A stretch of DNA of 64,000 bases, from the NCBI GenBank assembly GCA_963921825.1, contig OY997594.1:10173001-10237000 (forward strand). The letters are read 5' to 3'. Position 1 is the first letter of the stretch. Each line of letters begins with the position of its first letter. A model generated the notes under the pieces. It did no database searches. It was not told where the DNA came from and was given only the letters and a program-made list of their open reading frames with translations. The position numbers and the translations under genes are program-made. This document shows positions 22,125 to 33,981 of the stretch, piece after piece. This DNA comes from Erodium maritimum (lineage: Eukaryota; Streptophyta; Magnoliopsida; Geraniales; Geraniaceae).

Positions 22125-24233
22125 CAGATCAACAGAAACCATGATTCTTTCACATAGTGTCAGCATTCCATTTCAGTTCAATTTTCCTATCACCACATCA
22201 CGCCATTCTGTTCTGGGTTACAAAGTGGAAAATGAAACAAAAATAGTCACCGTGAAAAAAATAAATAAATCAAGTGCCATGTTACAATTTCACTTCTGGG
22301 TCAAATCAGTTCATTGAAATATGAAATGAAAAAGAAGAAATGAAGAAAATTAGTGAGAATTGGTATATTGATAAATTAATGAAAATTGCTTAGATTCGTC
22401 CAATTTTTATGCGCATTTTCCAGCCAAACCAAAAAGCATGAAAGCTCTACAGTAATCAAATACAAAAGCGAACCCATGGACAGTTACAGAAATTAAAATT
22501 AAAGCCAAACCTGGCAGAGATTATAGGTGAAACTGTCGTAATTATCATTGACAATGATGGGCTGGTCGATCTTCTCCTGAATCTGAACTGCATGCCTCGA
22601 GTTCGAATCAGTGACCGAAATAGGCGCTTTTGCAGAGAACCCACCCCTATTTTTATGAAATCAAACAACCAAGCATCATGGCAATATTTAACACCACATA
22701 TTGCAGAATTGTAAATAAATGATGCAAGCAACACCAAGGTTGCAAGAGAACCACGATAAGGTAGTTCAAAATCAACGAAGAATCACAAATAGCTTCTTAT
22801 ATCGGCATCCACAACACTATAGTCATTCATAGTATCGCATAATTTGCATACAACCAAATCTTCTTTCTAAAGAAAATCAAAAGCGAAACACGGTTGGCAA
22901 TAACTGAATCAAAATAAAATAGCATCGTTCAAGAGGAGAGTTTGAAATCAATCCAAATTCTACACAAAGAACCAAAACTAATCAAGTAATGAATTGTCGT
23001 AGTTTTGCGAACTCACATATACAGAAGCCTTAGAGAATTGTTTACTACAATGATTACAATTATGAATACAATACCAAATATTATGTATATCATAATAATA
23101 TACACAAGTTAACATTTCATCATAACAAAGAAACTTGGTTTGACTTAGAATTTAAGCTTGGGAATTTATAAAACTTAAATGCAGCCAACATTTGGATCAA
23201 CCAAACAATTAATAAACGAAGCTAACAACAAAAAATATTGAGCTACTATTATAACCTGAGATCAAAAGTAACATGAGATCAAAAGTAAACTCAGTAAGAT
23301 CAAAGTTTTTTTATTAAAGAGCGAGGGTTCAAAACTATATATGAACATTCATTGCATCAAAGGAACTTGGTTTGATTTAGAATTAAGCTTGGGAGGCAAG
23401 ACAATCACCAATCAAACACTCAAATTACTTAAACTCAATTAACTACACTTCTATGACTCTGCAAGTCAGCTATTACAAAAAAAAATTGATGCTGATAAAC
23501 TGTTGTATTATAAGTACCGAACCATATTGAGCTACTACACCACAACTTCAATTGTCAGGTTCTTCAACCACGTGCAAGCTTTCAGTAAATTTCAAAACTA
23601 TTAAATCCTACTGTTGATAGAAACCCAACAAAACCAAAAGCCCTTACCACAAACGAAGACGAATCGCACAATAAACCTGAATGCCGAGCAATGTAACCCA
23701 ATACCTGTAAGCCAAACAACCAAAGACGATGATTAGATGTGAAGGTAGGTATCCATATTCCCGGGAAGAATTTCGGCCAAAAATTGAGCATAACTCAACG
23801 GAACCCAAACCGACTAAACCAAAACCACTTACAACCAAAAACCGGAGAGAAAGAGGTAGGAAACTTAAAACCTGATGAGTCGGTAAGTGGTGAGGAAGTC
23901 GTGGCTCATATATAGGACGTAGCTGTGGTCGGACATTGAAAACCCCTGCACCAGTGGAAACGGTCACTACATTCAAATAATGGAAACGGTCGAATTGAAG
24001 ACACAATCACTGTAATTGAAGGGAGGGGAAGGAGAGAAGAAGCTAACCTGGAGCTTTGATTTCACGTAACCGAAGCAGGAGCTTTGATTTCAGGAACTCG
24101 CATAAACGTAACCGAAGCAGGGAAAAGGGGCGGAGGCGCGAGGAAGGAGAGAAGAGGCGATAAAGGACAAAGAAATATGCCACATAGGATCCACGTCAGA
24201 CAAAACAAAACGTTCTTTTTATAAGTATATATG
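22125..24233 (-). other. Helitron interior with possible captured gene 5' region
   Basis: The AT-rich part shows no gene. Near 24030-24180, read on the minus strand, there is a leader-like CT-rich stretch, then a twofold repeat of a cttcggttacgt...aaatcaaagctcc unit, then a donor-like ccag|gttagc. Around 23880-24010 an open stretch ends at another good donor (actcatcag|gtttt). This looks like a captured 5' leader and exon of an unidentified gene, but I do not recognise the protein. Confidence 0.35.
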
Positions 24234-24716
24234 ATATATGATTAATGGGTTAAGAACTAATGCTAAGAGATTAATTAATCTTAGATCAGTGGCTAACTTT
24301 AATCTTAAAGGCTATAATGCCAGCGTGGCATATTCTCTTTTCATTGTTGTTCTAAGCAGCTCCTCCCTTCATCCTTCTACTGAGAGTCTGAGACTCCTCG
24401 GCTGTTCTAAGCAACTCTTCTTCTTCGTCATGGTCAGTTCTTCAATCCCTTCCCTTCTCCTCCGTCTCTCTGTTCCATTCTTCAACCCCTTTAGGTCTGT
24501 TGCTTGGTTTATGAAGAGGGATAAATTCTGCTCAGCTGTGTCCATCAGGTGTTCAGGGTTTGGTAGGATTTTTGGGTTTTAGTTGAATAAAACTCAAACA
24601 AATTGTTTGAGGCTTCTATTTGCTGTGCTGTAGCAACAAGAAATTGGACCTTTACAAAGAGCTTTTATAATTAAATCAATCTGTAAAATTTAACTTGATG
24701 TGCTTATATTATGTAG

Positions 24717-26330
24717 GCTGAACAAGAAACAGATGAGGTTTATGCACAAATCACTCTACTTCCAGACTCAACTGTAAGTAGCCATTTTTTGACTGTTTTT
24801 CTTGGACTGCAATATTAAATTTCACCATTTTTAAGAGACCCGATTTTGGTTGTGTTCATGTGTAGAAAACTGAACCCACAACCCCTGATTCGTGTCCATC
24901 TGAATCTGCGAAACCTACGGCTCACTCATTCTGTAAGGTTCTAACAGCATCTGATACAACTACAAGTACCCATGGTGGGTTTTCAGTTCTGCGGAAACAT
25001 GCCACTGAGTGCCTGCCTCCATTGGTATTTTATTTATTCCACTTCCTCATTCCATCAAGAGGTAAGTCATCTTTTATGATCTTCTTGTTATAGATTTGGT
25101 TGAGTCGAACATTTGTGTCTTTTTCAGGACATGAACCAAGCTACCCCAACACAGGAATTGGTTGCCAAGGATCTTCATGGTTATGAATGGCGATTTAAAC
25201 ATATTTTCAGAGGTAACACATTATTTCTATTTCAGAGTCTTAACCATTTGGTCCTTATTGCTTACAGATTTTTTTTTTAAAAAAATTGATCATGAGTAGT
25301 CATTTAATCAAGCCTGTTTTAACTTTTGTTTCATCAAACTTTCCTGTAATAGGTCAACCAAGAAGGCACTTGCTTACAACTGGATGGAGTACGTTTGTCA
25401 CTTCCCAGAGATTAGTGGCAGGGGATTCCTTTGTATTCCTGAGGTATGTATCGCCTCTCTCTGATACTGTTAACTTCCTATTTGATGCGCATTTATCATT
25501 TTAAGTACTGGTCCTATACAGGGGAGAATATGAAGAGTTGCGTGTTGGAGTGACGTGTCTTGCTAGACAATAGAGTAGCATGCCATCTTCAATTATCGCA
25601 AGTCAGAGCATGCACTTGGGAGTGCTTGCTACTGCCTCCATGCCATCAATACTCAGACCCGTTTTGTTTTGTGGTGTACTATAAGCCAAGGTATCATATA
25701 CATGGTACCTCTAAACCGAAAAATATGTTTCTGCTTAATTTCTTTTGTTATATACGTGACTTATCTTTGCTTCTTATTTGTATGGCGGAAATGGAATGAT
25801 TAGGACAAGCCAGTTTATTATAGGCTTGAACAAATATTTAGAGGCTGTAAACAATAAGTTTTCAGTTGGCAATAGATTCAAGATGAGGTTTGAGGGAGAG
25901 GATTCTCCTGAGAGAAGGTATTGAATTTTGAATACACCATCCTCTTTGGTTAGTTTTATTAGGTAGCTTTTGAAAGGCTAAATCATTTGACGAGCTCTTT
26001 AATTGATCAGGTTTTCTGGTACAATAGTCGGAGTTGATGATATCTCTCCTCATTGGAATGAATCAAAATGGCGATCACTGAAAGTAATGCACACTTGGAC
26101 ATAAGTAATTGATCATCTATCTTTTCTTCCAAATTATCATTATAATAATGGAGTTTTCTTGTGATTTACCAGGTTCAATGGGATGAACCTGTATCTATCC
26201 CCAGACCTGATAGGGTTTCGCCATGGGATATAGAGCCATTTGTTGCCTCTATACCTGCAAGCCTGTCTCAACCAGTGGTGTCTAAGAACAAAAGGCATCG
26301 GTCATCTATTGAAGTTCCAGCATGTGGTAA
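24717..26330 (+). pseudogene. Auxin response factor (ARF) fragment, pseudogene
   Basis: Exon-like blocks with normal splice sites give AEQETDEVYAQITLLPDST (24717-24773), the B3 DNA-binding region ([62 protein letters not shown]) and the start of the ARF domain ([39 protein letters not shown]). The exon at 25520-25690 has TAG (25571-25573) right after GVTCLARQ. One base is missing in the codons for ATASHA, and a second shift precedes YYKPR. The usual first exons (KELWHACAGPLV region) and the C-terminal middle and PB1 regions are absent. This is best read as a genomic fragment captured by the surrounding Helitron. A working protein is very unlikely. Confidence 0.88.
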
Positions 26331-26847
26331 AAAGATCTTTCCTTTTTATTTTTCCTTCCTGTATTTGATTGCAGCTTAACTTTCTTTAGAATTGGAAAAT
26401 AGATGTAACACAGTCTCACGATCTGACAAAACTGAGCGGTACTGGGGAAGGTAAACGCTCAAAAAATTAGTTTCCATGCCATGCATTTGGGTGTTTCCGG
26501 TTAGTTTCCACGACCAATTTATTCATTCGTTATAAATACTGAAGTTTCAAAAATGTCTTTGTGCAACTGGCAATGATCATGGCCACGTACTTGGGAAATC
26601 CCTGTCTTCCTTAATTAGTTTTTATTTGTTCCTTTTTATGTATGTACAAGCTATTGGATAAAATATTTCAGCTCTACCAAATTGATTTATAGTTGTCTTT
26701 GGTTTTCTAACCCAAGTATGCTTGCTGGTAGTTTTGTGCTTAGGAAATTTAATTGTGTCATTTTCCGTTCGTTAAGACGAAGACGACGATCATGGGATAT
26801 CTCTCCGTTCTTATTTTATTTTTCGTTTTTGTGGCTATTTAATTTTT

Positions 26848-27736
26848 GGGATAATTGTCAAAACATGCACTAATGTTTCACAAACGAAATAGTGCACAAT
26901 GTTTTGTCCACGTCGTCTGGCTACCCTTATGAATCGTTCACGCACTTCTGTTAGAAAAATTAATGGAATATTCCATTTCTGTTATACATGTGCAGTTAAA
27001 GTATAACTGAAACGACCATTTTACCCTTATCATGAATCTTTTGACTTTTCCTTTTGACTTTTGCATGAGACATTACCATTCTACCCTTTCTAATAAAAAC
27101 AAATTTAAAAAATAAATAAATAGACAAATAAAATAATTTTTTTATAAAATCAGTTTTTTTTATAAACTCAGTTTTTATTTATAAAATTTATTTTTATTTT
27201 CAAAAATTCAGAATTTAATTTTAAAAAATACACATAAATCAGTTTTTTGTATAAATTCAGTTTTTATTTATAAAAATTATTTTTATTTTCAAAAATTCAT
27301 ATTTTTATTTAAAAAATACATAAAATTCAGTTTTTTTTAAAAAAAAACAAAAAAAATCAGTTTTTTTATTTAATTATATTTGGGTAGAAAAAAGAAGTAT
27401 AAAAAATATATAATAAAAATTTTAATTAAATTTTAAAAAAACTGATTTTTGTATTTTTTTTAAAAAAACTGATTTTTATTTATTTTTAAAATTCAAATAT
27501 GAATTTTTGAATTTCAAACCAAAAGGGCAAAATTGAGGGTATATCAGTCTTTTAACTCATTCTTATTTTTGAATTTCAAACCAAAAGGGCAAAATTGTCA
27601 ATTCAGGTTCTGCTGTTACACTTTTCTAACAGAAGTGCGTGGACGATTCATAAGGGTAGCCAGACGACGTGGACAAAACATTGTGCACTATTTCGTTTGT
27701 GGACGAAACATTAGTGCATGTTTTGACAATTATCCC
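26848..27736. mobile_element. Mutator-like MITE, 889 bp
   Basis: The tips GGGATAATTGTCAAAACATG are inverted and nearly identical over more than 100 bp (through gtgcacaatgttttgtccac). They are flanked by the 9-bp duplication TTAATTTTT (26839-26847 and 27737-27745). The centre is an AT-rich, partly palindromic region. No coding capacity. It lies inside the plus Helitron, after the ARF fragment. Confidence 0.88.
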
Positions 27737-27745
27737 TTAATTTTT

Positions 27746-29640
27746 GTATACCACTTGCCAGCTTCATTTATATCAAAAGAATAGGTAAAGAAGATGGTTT
27801 CATACACTATAGTGCTTAAAATTCTTGAAATATTCTTGCAGAGAGTTGGCATTTCTGATGAAAGTTTGAAGCAAGGCATTAAAGAGTACATTTGTCTACT
27901 TGAGTCACTTACAAAACACTTTTCAGTACCTTTGTGTATCCCTTCGATTGGGTTAAGGTATTGTATAATTATGCTTTGCTATTTTTGTTTTGTTTATTAT
28001 ATTCAAAACGTTAATTTTCATATGCTGATTTTCACTTTCTTTCTTAGTTTTGTTTTCTCGATATAGGGCTCGAGCTTTTAGTATGATCTATCCAAATACA
28101 TGGTATTGTCAAATTCATTTGCACACGTTAGGCTATGCATCTGTTTGTTCATCCTCTCCAATTATTATTATCTGTCTTTTTAAAAATCTTGTCAGGAAAG
28201 AAGGGATTTAGTCTCTAAAATTCCGCCTTCCATTGTGTCATAAATAATTTTATGATTTAAAGAAGAGACTTCGACGATGGCAATGTGAGTTCTCTCCACG
28301 AACTCCTCATATCCTACAATTTTTTCTTCTTCTGAGATAGCCTCATATTCTACAGTTTAAAGACTATTCATTTTTTTGTTAGATTGATATGAAATGATAA
28401 GCCCTTGCTTTATATGCCTTTGGTATGATGTATGTCACTTTCTTATAATTTTATTTTGCGTTTTAAAATTTTGTTTTACGGATAGTAACTGAGTGGTTAA
28501 GGTCAATGATTTTTTTTTGAAGTATCACTAAATTAATTAGAGTGAATCGTCCTCTCGTTGAGGCAGATGGTCTCTACTGAAAGTCTGCCCAGCAAGTGAT
28601 ACTATTTTATGATTACATATTCACAACACTATACTCTGAAAGTGAAAAGGTTTGATCTGTCTTATTTGATGGTTTTATCCTAATTTGAATTGTGTTTGTT
28701 ATCCTCATGTTATTATGCTGGTCGGAATGACGTGTATTAGTTTAGATATTAAGCTTCAAAACGAATCACAAGACGATCAGTGGTTTAAGATAGATTATTA
28801 AACTTATTTATGCTAATATTTAATTTGATGAATTATTTTGTGGATCTATTAAACTAAGGGTTCAATTGACAGTGAGTGTACATGTAAGACAGTTTTATTT
28901 TAAAAAATGATTTCAGTGATGTTTTTGATGCGAAGATGAACATCAAATTCTACACTCAAGTTTTGGTGGTTCTTTTTCGGTTGGCTGTTGGTGTCTTAAG
29001 TTTGAAGCATTATTTGAGTCAAACAAGTCAAGATCTGGTAACATAGGTCATGACTATATGTTTCATTTTTAAAAATAAAATCATTTATTTGGGTTGATTT
29101 TGACCGATAAAGGTGCGATTTTTGGAGGTGAAATCATATCTTAGTATAACTAGAAATAAAGTGCGCCTCTTGATCCGTAAATTTCTATGTTGATTTACAC
29201 ATGTTGTTGGCTTGCATTTGCAGGAAGGATATCAAATGCTACCCAGGAGAATGCTTGACAAAAAAGATTCTAAAGAGGAAACCAATAGAAGGAATTATGG
29301 ATTCAAAGCCTATCAGAAAAAACTGAAGTCCTCGCAAGTTTTATAACTTCTCAATCCCTCCAGAGGTCCCAAATACCTATTTACAAACGAAACATAAGAT
29401 GTGTAACTTCAACGATTGAATATAACATTTCGATTCTTACGCTAAACATCGTGCATTGCACGCTTTCTTTAAAACTGTGATATATTGTTCCCGAATTTTT
29501 ATTTTATCGTCTTTCTTATTATTTTAAATGTTCCTCACTTTCTTATACACCGTTTCATTTACGCCTTATACTCACAGTAATCCCAATCTCCAAAACTCTA
29601 ACCCTTACCAGTGCAACTATACCAAAATAATGTCACCATT
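27746..29640. other. Helitron interior, unassigned
   Basis: Short exon-like stretches, such as one after tcttgcag at 27841 and one after atttgcag at 29222, have plausible acceptors. Their translations (for example DKKDSKEETNRRNYGF) match nothing I know. They could be further captured exons. The rest is AT-rich. Confidence 0.35.
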
Positions 29641-29739
29641 ATTTCTCACACCATGCACCGCGCGATGCTCGGTGCCCTTGCCTAGTTAAGATAAACTTGG
29701 TGGCAAGGTAACTCCTTACTAATGTAGTTTTAGTTTCAT

Positions 29740-30762
29740 GTGCTGGCAGGGAGCTCGAGGAGCAGATGGTGAAAAGTCGATGGAGTTGGCTTTCCCAGTG
29801 GATGACTATGGTATTGAATAAGAAAGACATGTTGTTGAAGGACAATATCTTTAATTGGGTAAGAGTTAAAGACTTCCCCATTCACGGATGGTCGAAACGG
29901 ATGGTCGAAGGTGAACCTAGAGCGAGTTGCAGGAGTAATAAGCACCGAGGTGATGGTACATCCCCAATCCATTACATGTTTCTCTTTCAAATAGGCCTAC
30001 GTCTTGGTGCACGTGGATGATGGGTACACAATGGATCGGAGGGTGGAAGTCCTATTAGAGGAAGAGGCTTTTAATATGCAGCTATCGATGATGGATCAAT
30101 TATAGGTCATGGTAATGTCTCCCCATCAGCAAGGTCAAGTTGATAGGTGGATATCAGCAAGTGGGGAAGCTAGTAATACCTCGCTTGGGAAGGAGGTGCT
30201 TACTGACGAGACATCCCAAAGGTCAGCTTTAAGTGCCGGAGCGACGCGAGATATACAATTCAGTCTGATTGGGGTGAGGTCGGACACTGACACAAAACAT
30301 GTAATTTTGACCACTTTAGTTCAGAGCTTGGTGCTCAGGGTGCGAGTAAGAGGAATTCAGACTTTGCGGGCTTGGTGCGACTCAGCCCGATGCTCAAGTT
30401 GACTCCGAGAAGACTTTATCTGCCATCTCGGTGTCAAGGAAAAATAAGATGAAAGCGATACTCAGAAAAGGAGATCGAGGAAGTTAGTGTTCAGTCAGTG
30501 ACCGTACTTTGGTGGAGGACACTTATGGACCAAGTACGGGGAAAGGTGGTAAGGGACAAGCTACTACAAAAGCTTGGGCCTATTACAACAAGTTAGTATT
30601 CAAACCGAAAGTTGTGGATGCCGTTTTTCAGCGGGAGTTAGAGCATCTTGATGCCGAGCTTAATCTTTGGAATAGCGACAGAGGGTTCGCTAGCTCTGAG
30701 TCAGATGACATGAGCTCCTCGTATCTCAGGGGTGAGGACGATCCTCCTTCGTATTTTTGAGT
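29740..30762 (+). pseudogene. Degraded reading frames, possibly LINE ORF1-related
   Basis: Three open stretches (29766-30020, 30109-30402, 30509-30760) lie in a row on the plus strand. The first contains NWVRVKDFPIHGWSKRM, which resembles the WVR(V/I)xGLPLHxW block of DUF4283 proteins. The others (for example AWAYYNKLVFKPKVVDAVF) are unknown to me. Stops separate them and no splice sites are obvious. This is a decayed element or gene fragment of unknown origin. Confidence 0.35.
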
Positions 30763-30799
30763 TCCCCAATCGATTGGTTATGTCGTGGAGTGGGGCGCT

Positions 30800-31255
30800 T
30801 GGTTGGTACTCTAAGAGACGAAGGGGTATGATCAAAGAGCAGGTCGTTGGTCCCCATCAGTGTCCCGCGATCATCAAAGCCCATGTATGACGCTCCCCGG
30901 TTCTGTCTCGTTGATGTTGGCATCCACAACCCACTGGAGAACAACTCCATAATAGCATCGATTCTGAACCTTGCAAAAAAGATTGAAAACAACTAAATCG
31001 ACCCAGAATCGGGAGATCCACCGCCAGAATCCTAAGGGGGATAAGAAGCTTAGGTCGACCCAAAATCAAGGGACCCACCGTCAGAATCCCATGAGGATAA
31101 GACGATTAGGTCGACCCAAGATTGGGGGACCCATCAACGACGCTCCATAAAAGATGAACCAATCATGTATGCTAAAAGAAAAACAAAACAAGTCAGAGAA
31201 ATCAAAAGATCAAAGAAGAAGAGTCGAAAGCAACTAACCAGAGTAAAGTTTTCTC
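30800..31255 (-). repeat. Dispersed repeat, copy B
   Basis: Second copy of the 9200-9600 repeat. Three tandem units of about 65 bp around gggtcgaccta (30985-31140) replace the two in copy A. Flanking parts match well (tgcaaaaaagattgaaaac; aagatgaaccaatcatgtatg). No coding sense. Confidence 0.65.
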
Positions 31256-31675
31256 AATAGAGAGAAAAAATCCCCTTGATGAATTATTATTTTTTCTTTA
31301 TTTTATTAATAATGAATAAAATTATTTACTTGATTAAAGAAAACCCATACACTTGATTTTAGAAAGAAAAAATCTCTTTATTTATATAGTCTAGATGTTT
31401 CCTAATTATCAAAGTCAGTATCTAATCTATGAGATTTGATATGATACTGAGTCGAAGAACTCAACTCTAACATAACTCCAACCAACCCCAAATCAAGTTC
31501 TTTCATAAAAGAAATATATAAATTATCATATTATTCATTTTAGAGTTACTATTTAAATGTTGTTTCAATTTTTGGAGTTAATAGTTTTAATATTAAAACA
31601 TTATAAATAGAATTTTAATGTGATTCTTAGTGTTTAGATTAAAACTGGACATTGATGCAAAAATCTACTCTAGAA

Positions 31676-31684
31676 AAACCCTAA
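31676..31684 (+). promoter_or_regulatory. Telo-box upstream of ASF1
   Basis: AAACCCTAA lies about 350 bp before the ASF1 start codon. Telo-boxes are common in promoters of plant genes active in dividing cells, which suits a replication-linked histone chaperone. It is a single short match, so function is not shown. Confidence 0.35.
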
Positions 31685-32031
31685 CCTCTTAAGTTTGAAA
31701 CTCTTAAATCTCAAAATGTTAACTTCCAATGTGCCGCCAAATTACAACTTTGTTTCCCTCCACAGACACCCCTACCGGCTATTCCCGGTTGCTCACCACA
31801 AGTGTCCATTTAACCAACCTCAGTCCTGTCGAAAAACTCCCAAACCCACACCACCATATCCTCCTCGCCGCCTCTGTTTCTCGGTTCCCGGTCTTCGTCT
31901 TCGTTCAAATCCATCAGCCTCATTTGGGCCGTCCCTCTTCCATGAACACGACACTCAATCGTTGCACAAGGTTGATCTCTCCGCAATAGTCCTGTTTTTG
32001 CAGGTCGAATCTTGCTTCCAGAAAAAAAAAA

Positions 32032-33981
32032 ATGAGCGCCGTCAACATCGTGAACGTCGCTGTTTTGGACAATCCTGCCGCGTTCCTCAACCCTTTTCAG
32101 TTCGAAATCTCCTATGAGTGCCTGACTCCTCTCAAAGACGGTACATTTATCCAACCCTTTTGTTTGTTTTTACTATTTGCTTGGATCCTATGTTGTAGAA
32201 GCACCGTACAAACCAAACAAATGAATGAGAATCACTTGATGAGGTTTTAGGGTTTTGTGAAATCACGTTATTGATCTATTGAATCGTGAAACCCTTCATG
32301 GGTATATTGGTTTGATCATGCAATTAAAGTCTTAGTTGGCCAAATTGACGACTTGGAGACTTGTGATTTTAATTTGGCCATATGGTTTTGATTTATTTTG
32401 GCTTTGGCGTGATAATATTGGGAACTAGGGCTGCACAGTGGTTTGAACATATAATTAGGTTTACTTAGGTGCTATTTATTAGGATGCATTGAAGTAGCTG
32501 ATTTAGTCACAGTATCATGTTTGGCCTTGTTGATCTGAGCAACTTAGATGTTTAAGTTTGGGAACCTTCTTCATAAACTATACCCGGTACAATGATTAAC
32601 TTTTCATTGTGCATTAGTTCAAATCAGAAGACTAAAAATAACCTTGTACATTCCCGCCGGCCAAATACTGTATAGTATCATGTAAGTTTGTTCATGACAT
32701 TTTCTTTTTTATTAGTTGGAATCATAGTTTGCAGCTGAGAATCCTTGATAAACAAGCTTCTGTTTTGGTTAAAAAATGGTGCTATTTTATTGAATTACCT
32801 ATTAAGTCCCATGATTCTTGTTTTCAAATGAATTGTGCGTATGGATGAAACTCACTCATTTTTGACATGATGTTTAGACGCATATGCCAGTTTGGTTGAT
32901 CTGGTAGTGGAATGCTATAGTTGAAACAAAGCCTGAATAACAATGATCACTTGCAAGCTTAAGTAATATAAATGTGCTTATTAACTTCAGGAATCACACA
33001 ATTAAAAGTGCATTTAGTTGGATAAGTATTCAGTAATATTAGCCAATTAAAATAAAATATTGCTATTGCAGTCCTTATTGAGAGGACACTTCTTCATTGG
33101 CAGCAGACTTATGGGTGCATTTTCATGGGACATTTCTTAGTCCATAGTACTGTACTATGGGAATTAGAAATAAACCAGTTTGTATCTTTGTAACTTGCAA
33201 TGATATACAAATATAATTTATAAGTGTGCTCTTTGGTTGTTCATAAAGTGGTTTTTGGCATTCTAGATGCCCTAAATTGCTCTGGCTGTGTAACTTATTT
33301 GGAGACAAATCATTAAGGTGGCATACCAAAGTTTTACAAGCCAATGGAGGAGAGATTTTTTTTTTAATTCGTCTCTTAGCAAGTTCTTAATCCTTGATTT
33401 TATTGCAGACCTGGAATGGAAGCTTATCTATGTTGGATCTGCTGAAGATGAAACTTATGACCAACTACTGGAGAGTGTGCTTGTTGGGCCTGTCAATGTA
33501 GGCAACTATCGATTCATCTTCCAGGTAAATAGTTGATGCCTTTATTTTGAGTCCTTGAGTTTAATTTGTGTCCTAAATATTTGCTGTTGTGTGTTGGCAG
33601 GCAGACCCTCCAGACCCATCAAAGATTCGTGAAGAGGATATCATTGGTGTTACAGTACTTCTATTGACATGCTCTTACCTAGGGCAGGAATTTGTTAGAG
33701 TGGGATACTATGTGAACAATGATTATGGTGATGAACAGTTGAGAGAGGAACCTCCGACAAAGGTTTTGGTTGATAAGGTCCAAAGAAATATCTTAGCTGG
33801 CAAACCCAGAGTAACCAAGTTCCCAATCAACTTTCACCCAGAGAACAATGAGAATGGAGAACAGACCCCTCCACCCTCCAATGAGGATAGGGAACAGACC
33901 CCTCCGCCGGTGCCTGAAGAGTCCAATGATGATACTGAATTGCCTTCCTTGCCTCATCATCCAGTAGAGGAAAAGTTATAA
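32032..33981 (+). CDS. ASF1: Histone chaperone ASF1, 3 exons, 201 aa
   Basis: ASF1 binds the H3-H4 dimer and hands it to CAF-1 and HIRA during DNA replication and repair. Exons are 32032-32140, 33409-33524 and 33601-33981; phases join cleanly (606 nt, TAA at 33979-33981). The start MSAVNIVNVAVLDNPAAF is the universal ASF1 N-terminus. The immunoglobulin-like core follows (FQFEISYECL, LEWKLIYVGSAEDETYDQ, GVTVLLLTCSYLGQEFVRVG, DKVQRNILAGKPRVTKFPIN). The C-terminal tail is acidic and contains a twofold repeat, GEQTPPP and REQTPPP. Intron 1 is long (1268 bp). Length matches plant ASF1A/B (about 190-220 aa). The gene appears intact and functional. Confidence 0.96.

Larger units (their letters stand above)
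17317..24234 (-). mobile_element. Helitron (minus orientation), non-autonomous, with nested insertions
   Basis: On the minus strand the 3' end shows a GC-rich hairpin (GCACCGCG-caacg-CGCGGTGC, 17326-17346), then ACCCACCTAG, with the next base T. This is the Helitron 3' rule (hairpin about 10 bp before CTRR, inserted before T). The proposed 5' end is TCATATATACTTATAAAAAG at 24234, preceded by A, with TCTGACGTGG a little inside, as in common plant Helitrons. No Rep/helicase gene is seen. It holds a retroposon-like stretch (17640-18959) and a gag-only LTR element (20186-22124). The 3' end is well supported; pairing it with this 5' end is inference. Confidence 0.6.
24303..29685 (+). mobile_element. 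Helitron (plus orientation) carrying an ARF gene fragment
   Basis: The 3' end at 29650-29685 reads TTTCTCACACCAtGCACCG, loop, CGGTGC, ccttgcCTAG, followed by T. The motif TCTCACACCAnGCACCGCGC is shared with the minus Helitron ending at 17317, so the two belong to one family. The proposed 5' end is TCTTAAAGGCTATAATGCC (24303) or TCTTAGATCAG about 20 bp earlier, both preceded by A. The shared word GTGGCATATT follows, as in the other Helitron. Inside lie a broken ARF gene with its introns and a Mutator-like MITE. No helicase is seen. The 3' end is good; the 5' end and total length are inferred. Confidence 0.5.

Noticed and set aside
24238..24582. 114-codon plus frame before the ARF fragment as the missing ARF N-terminus
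   Set aside because: It lacks the LWxACAGPLV region and any ARF-like sequence, and is a CT-rich leader-like stretch.
17320..29690. GC hairpins as bacterial-type terminators or RNA genes
   Set aside because: Position 10 bp before CTAG followed by T, and the sharing of sequence between the two, make them Helitron ends.
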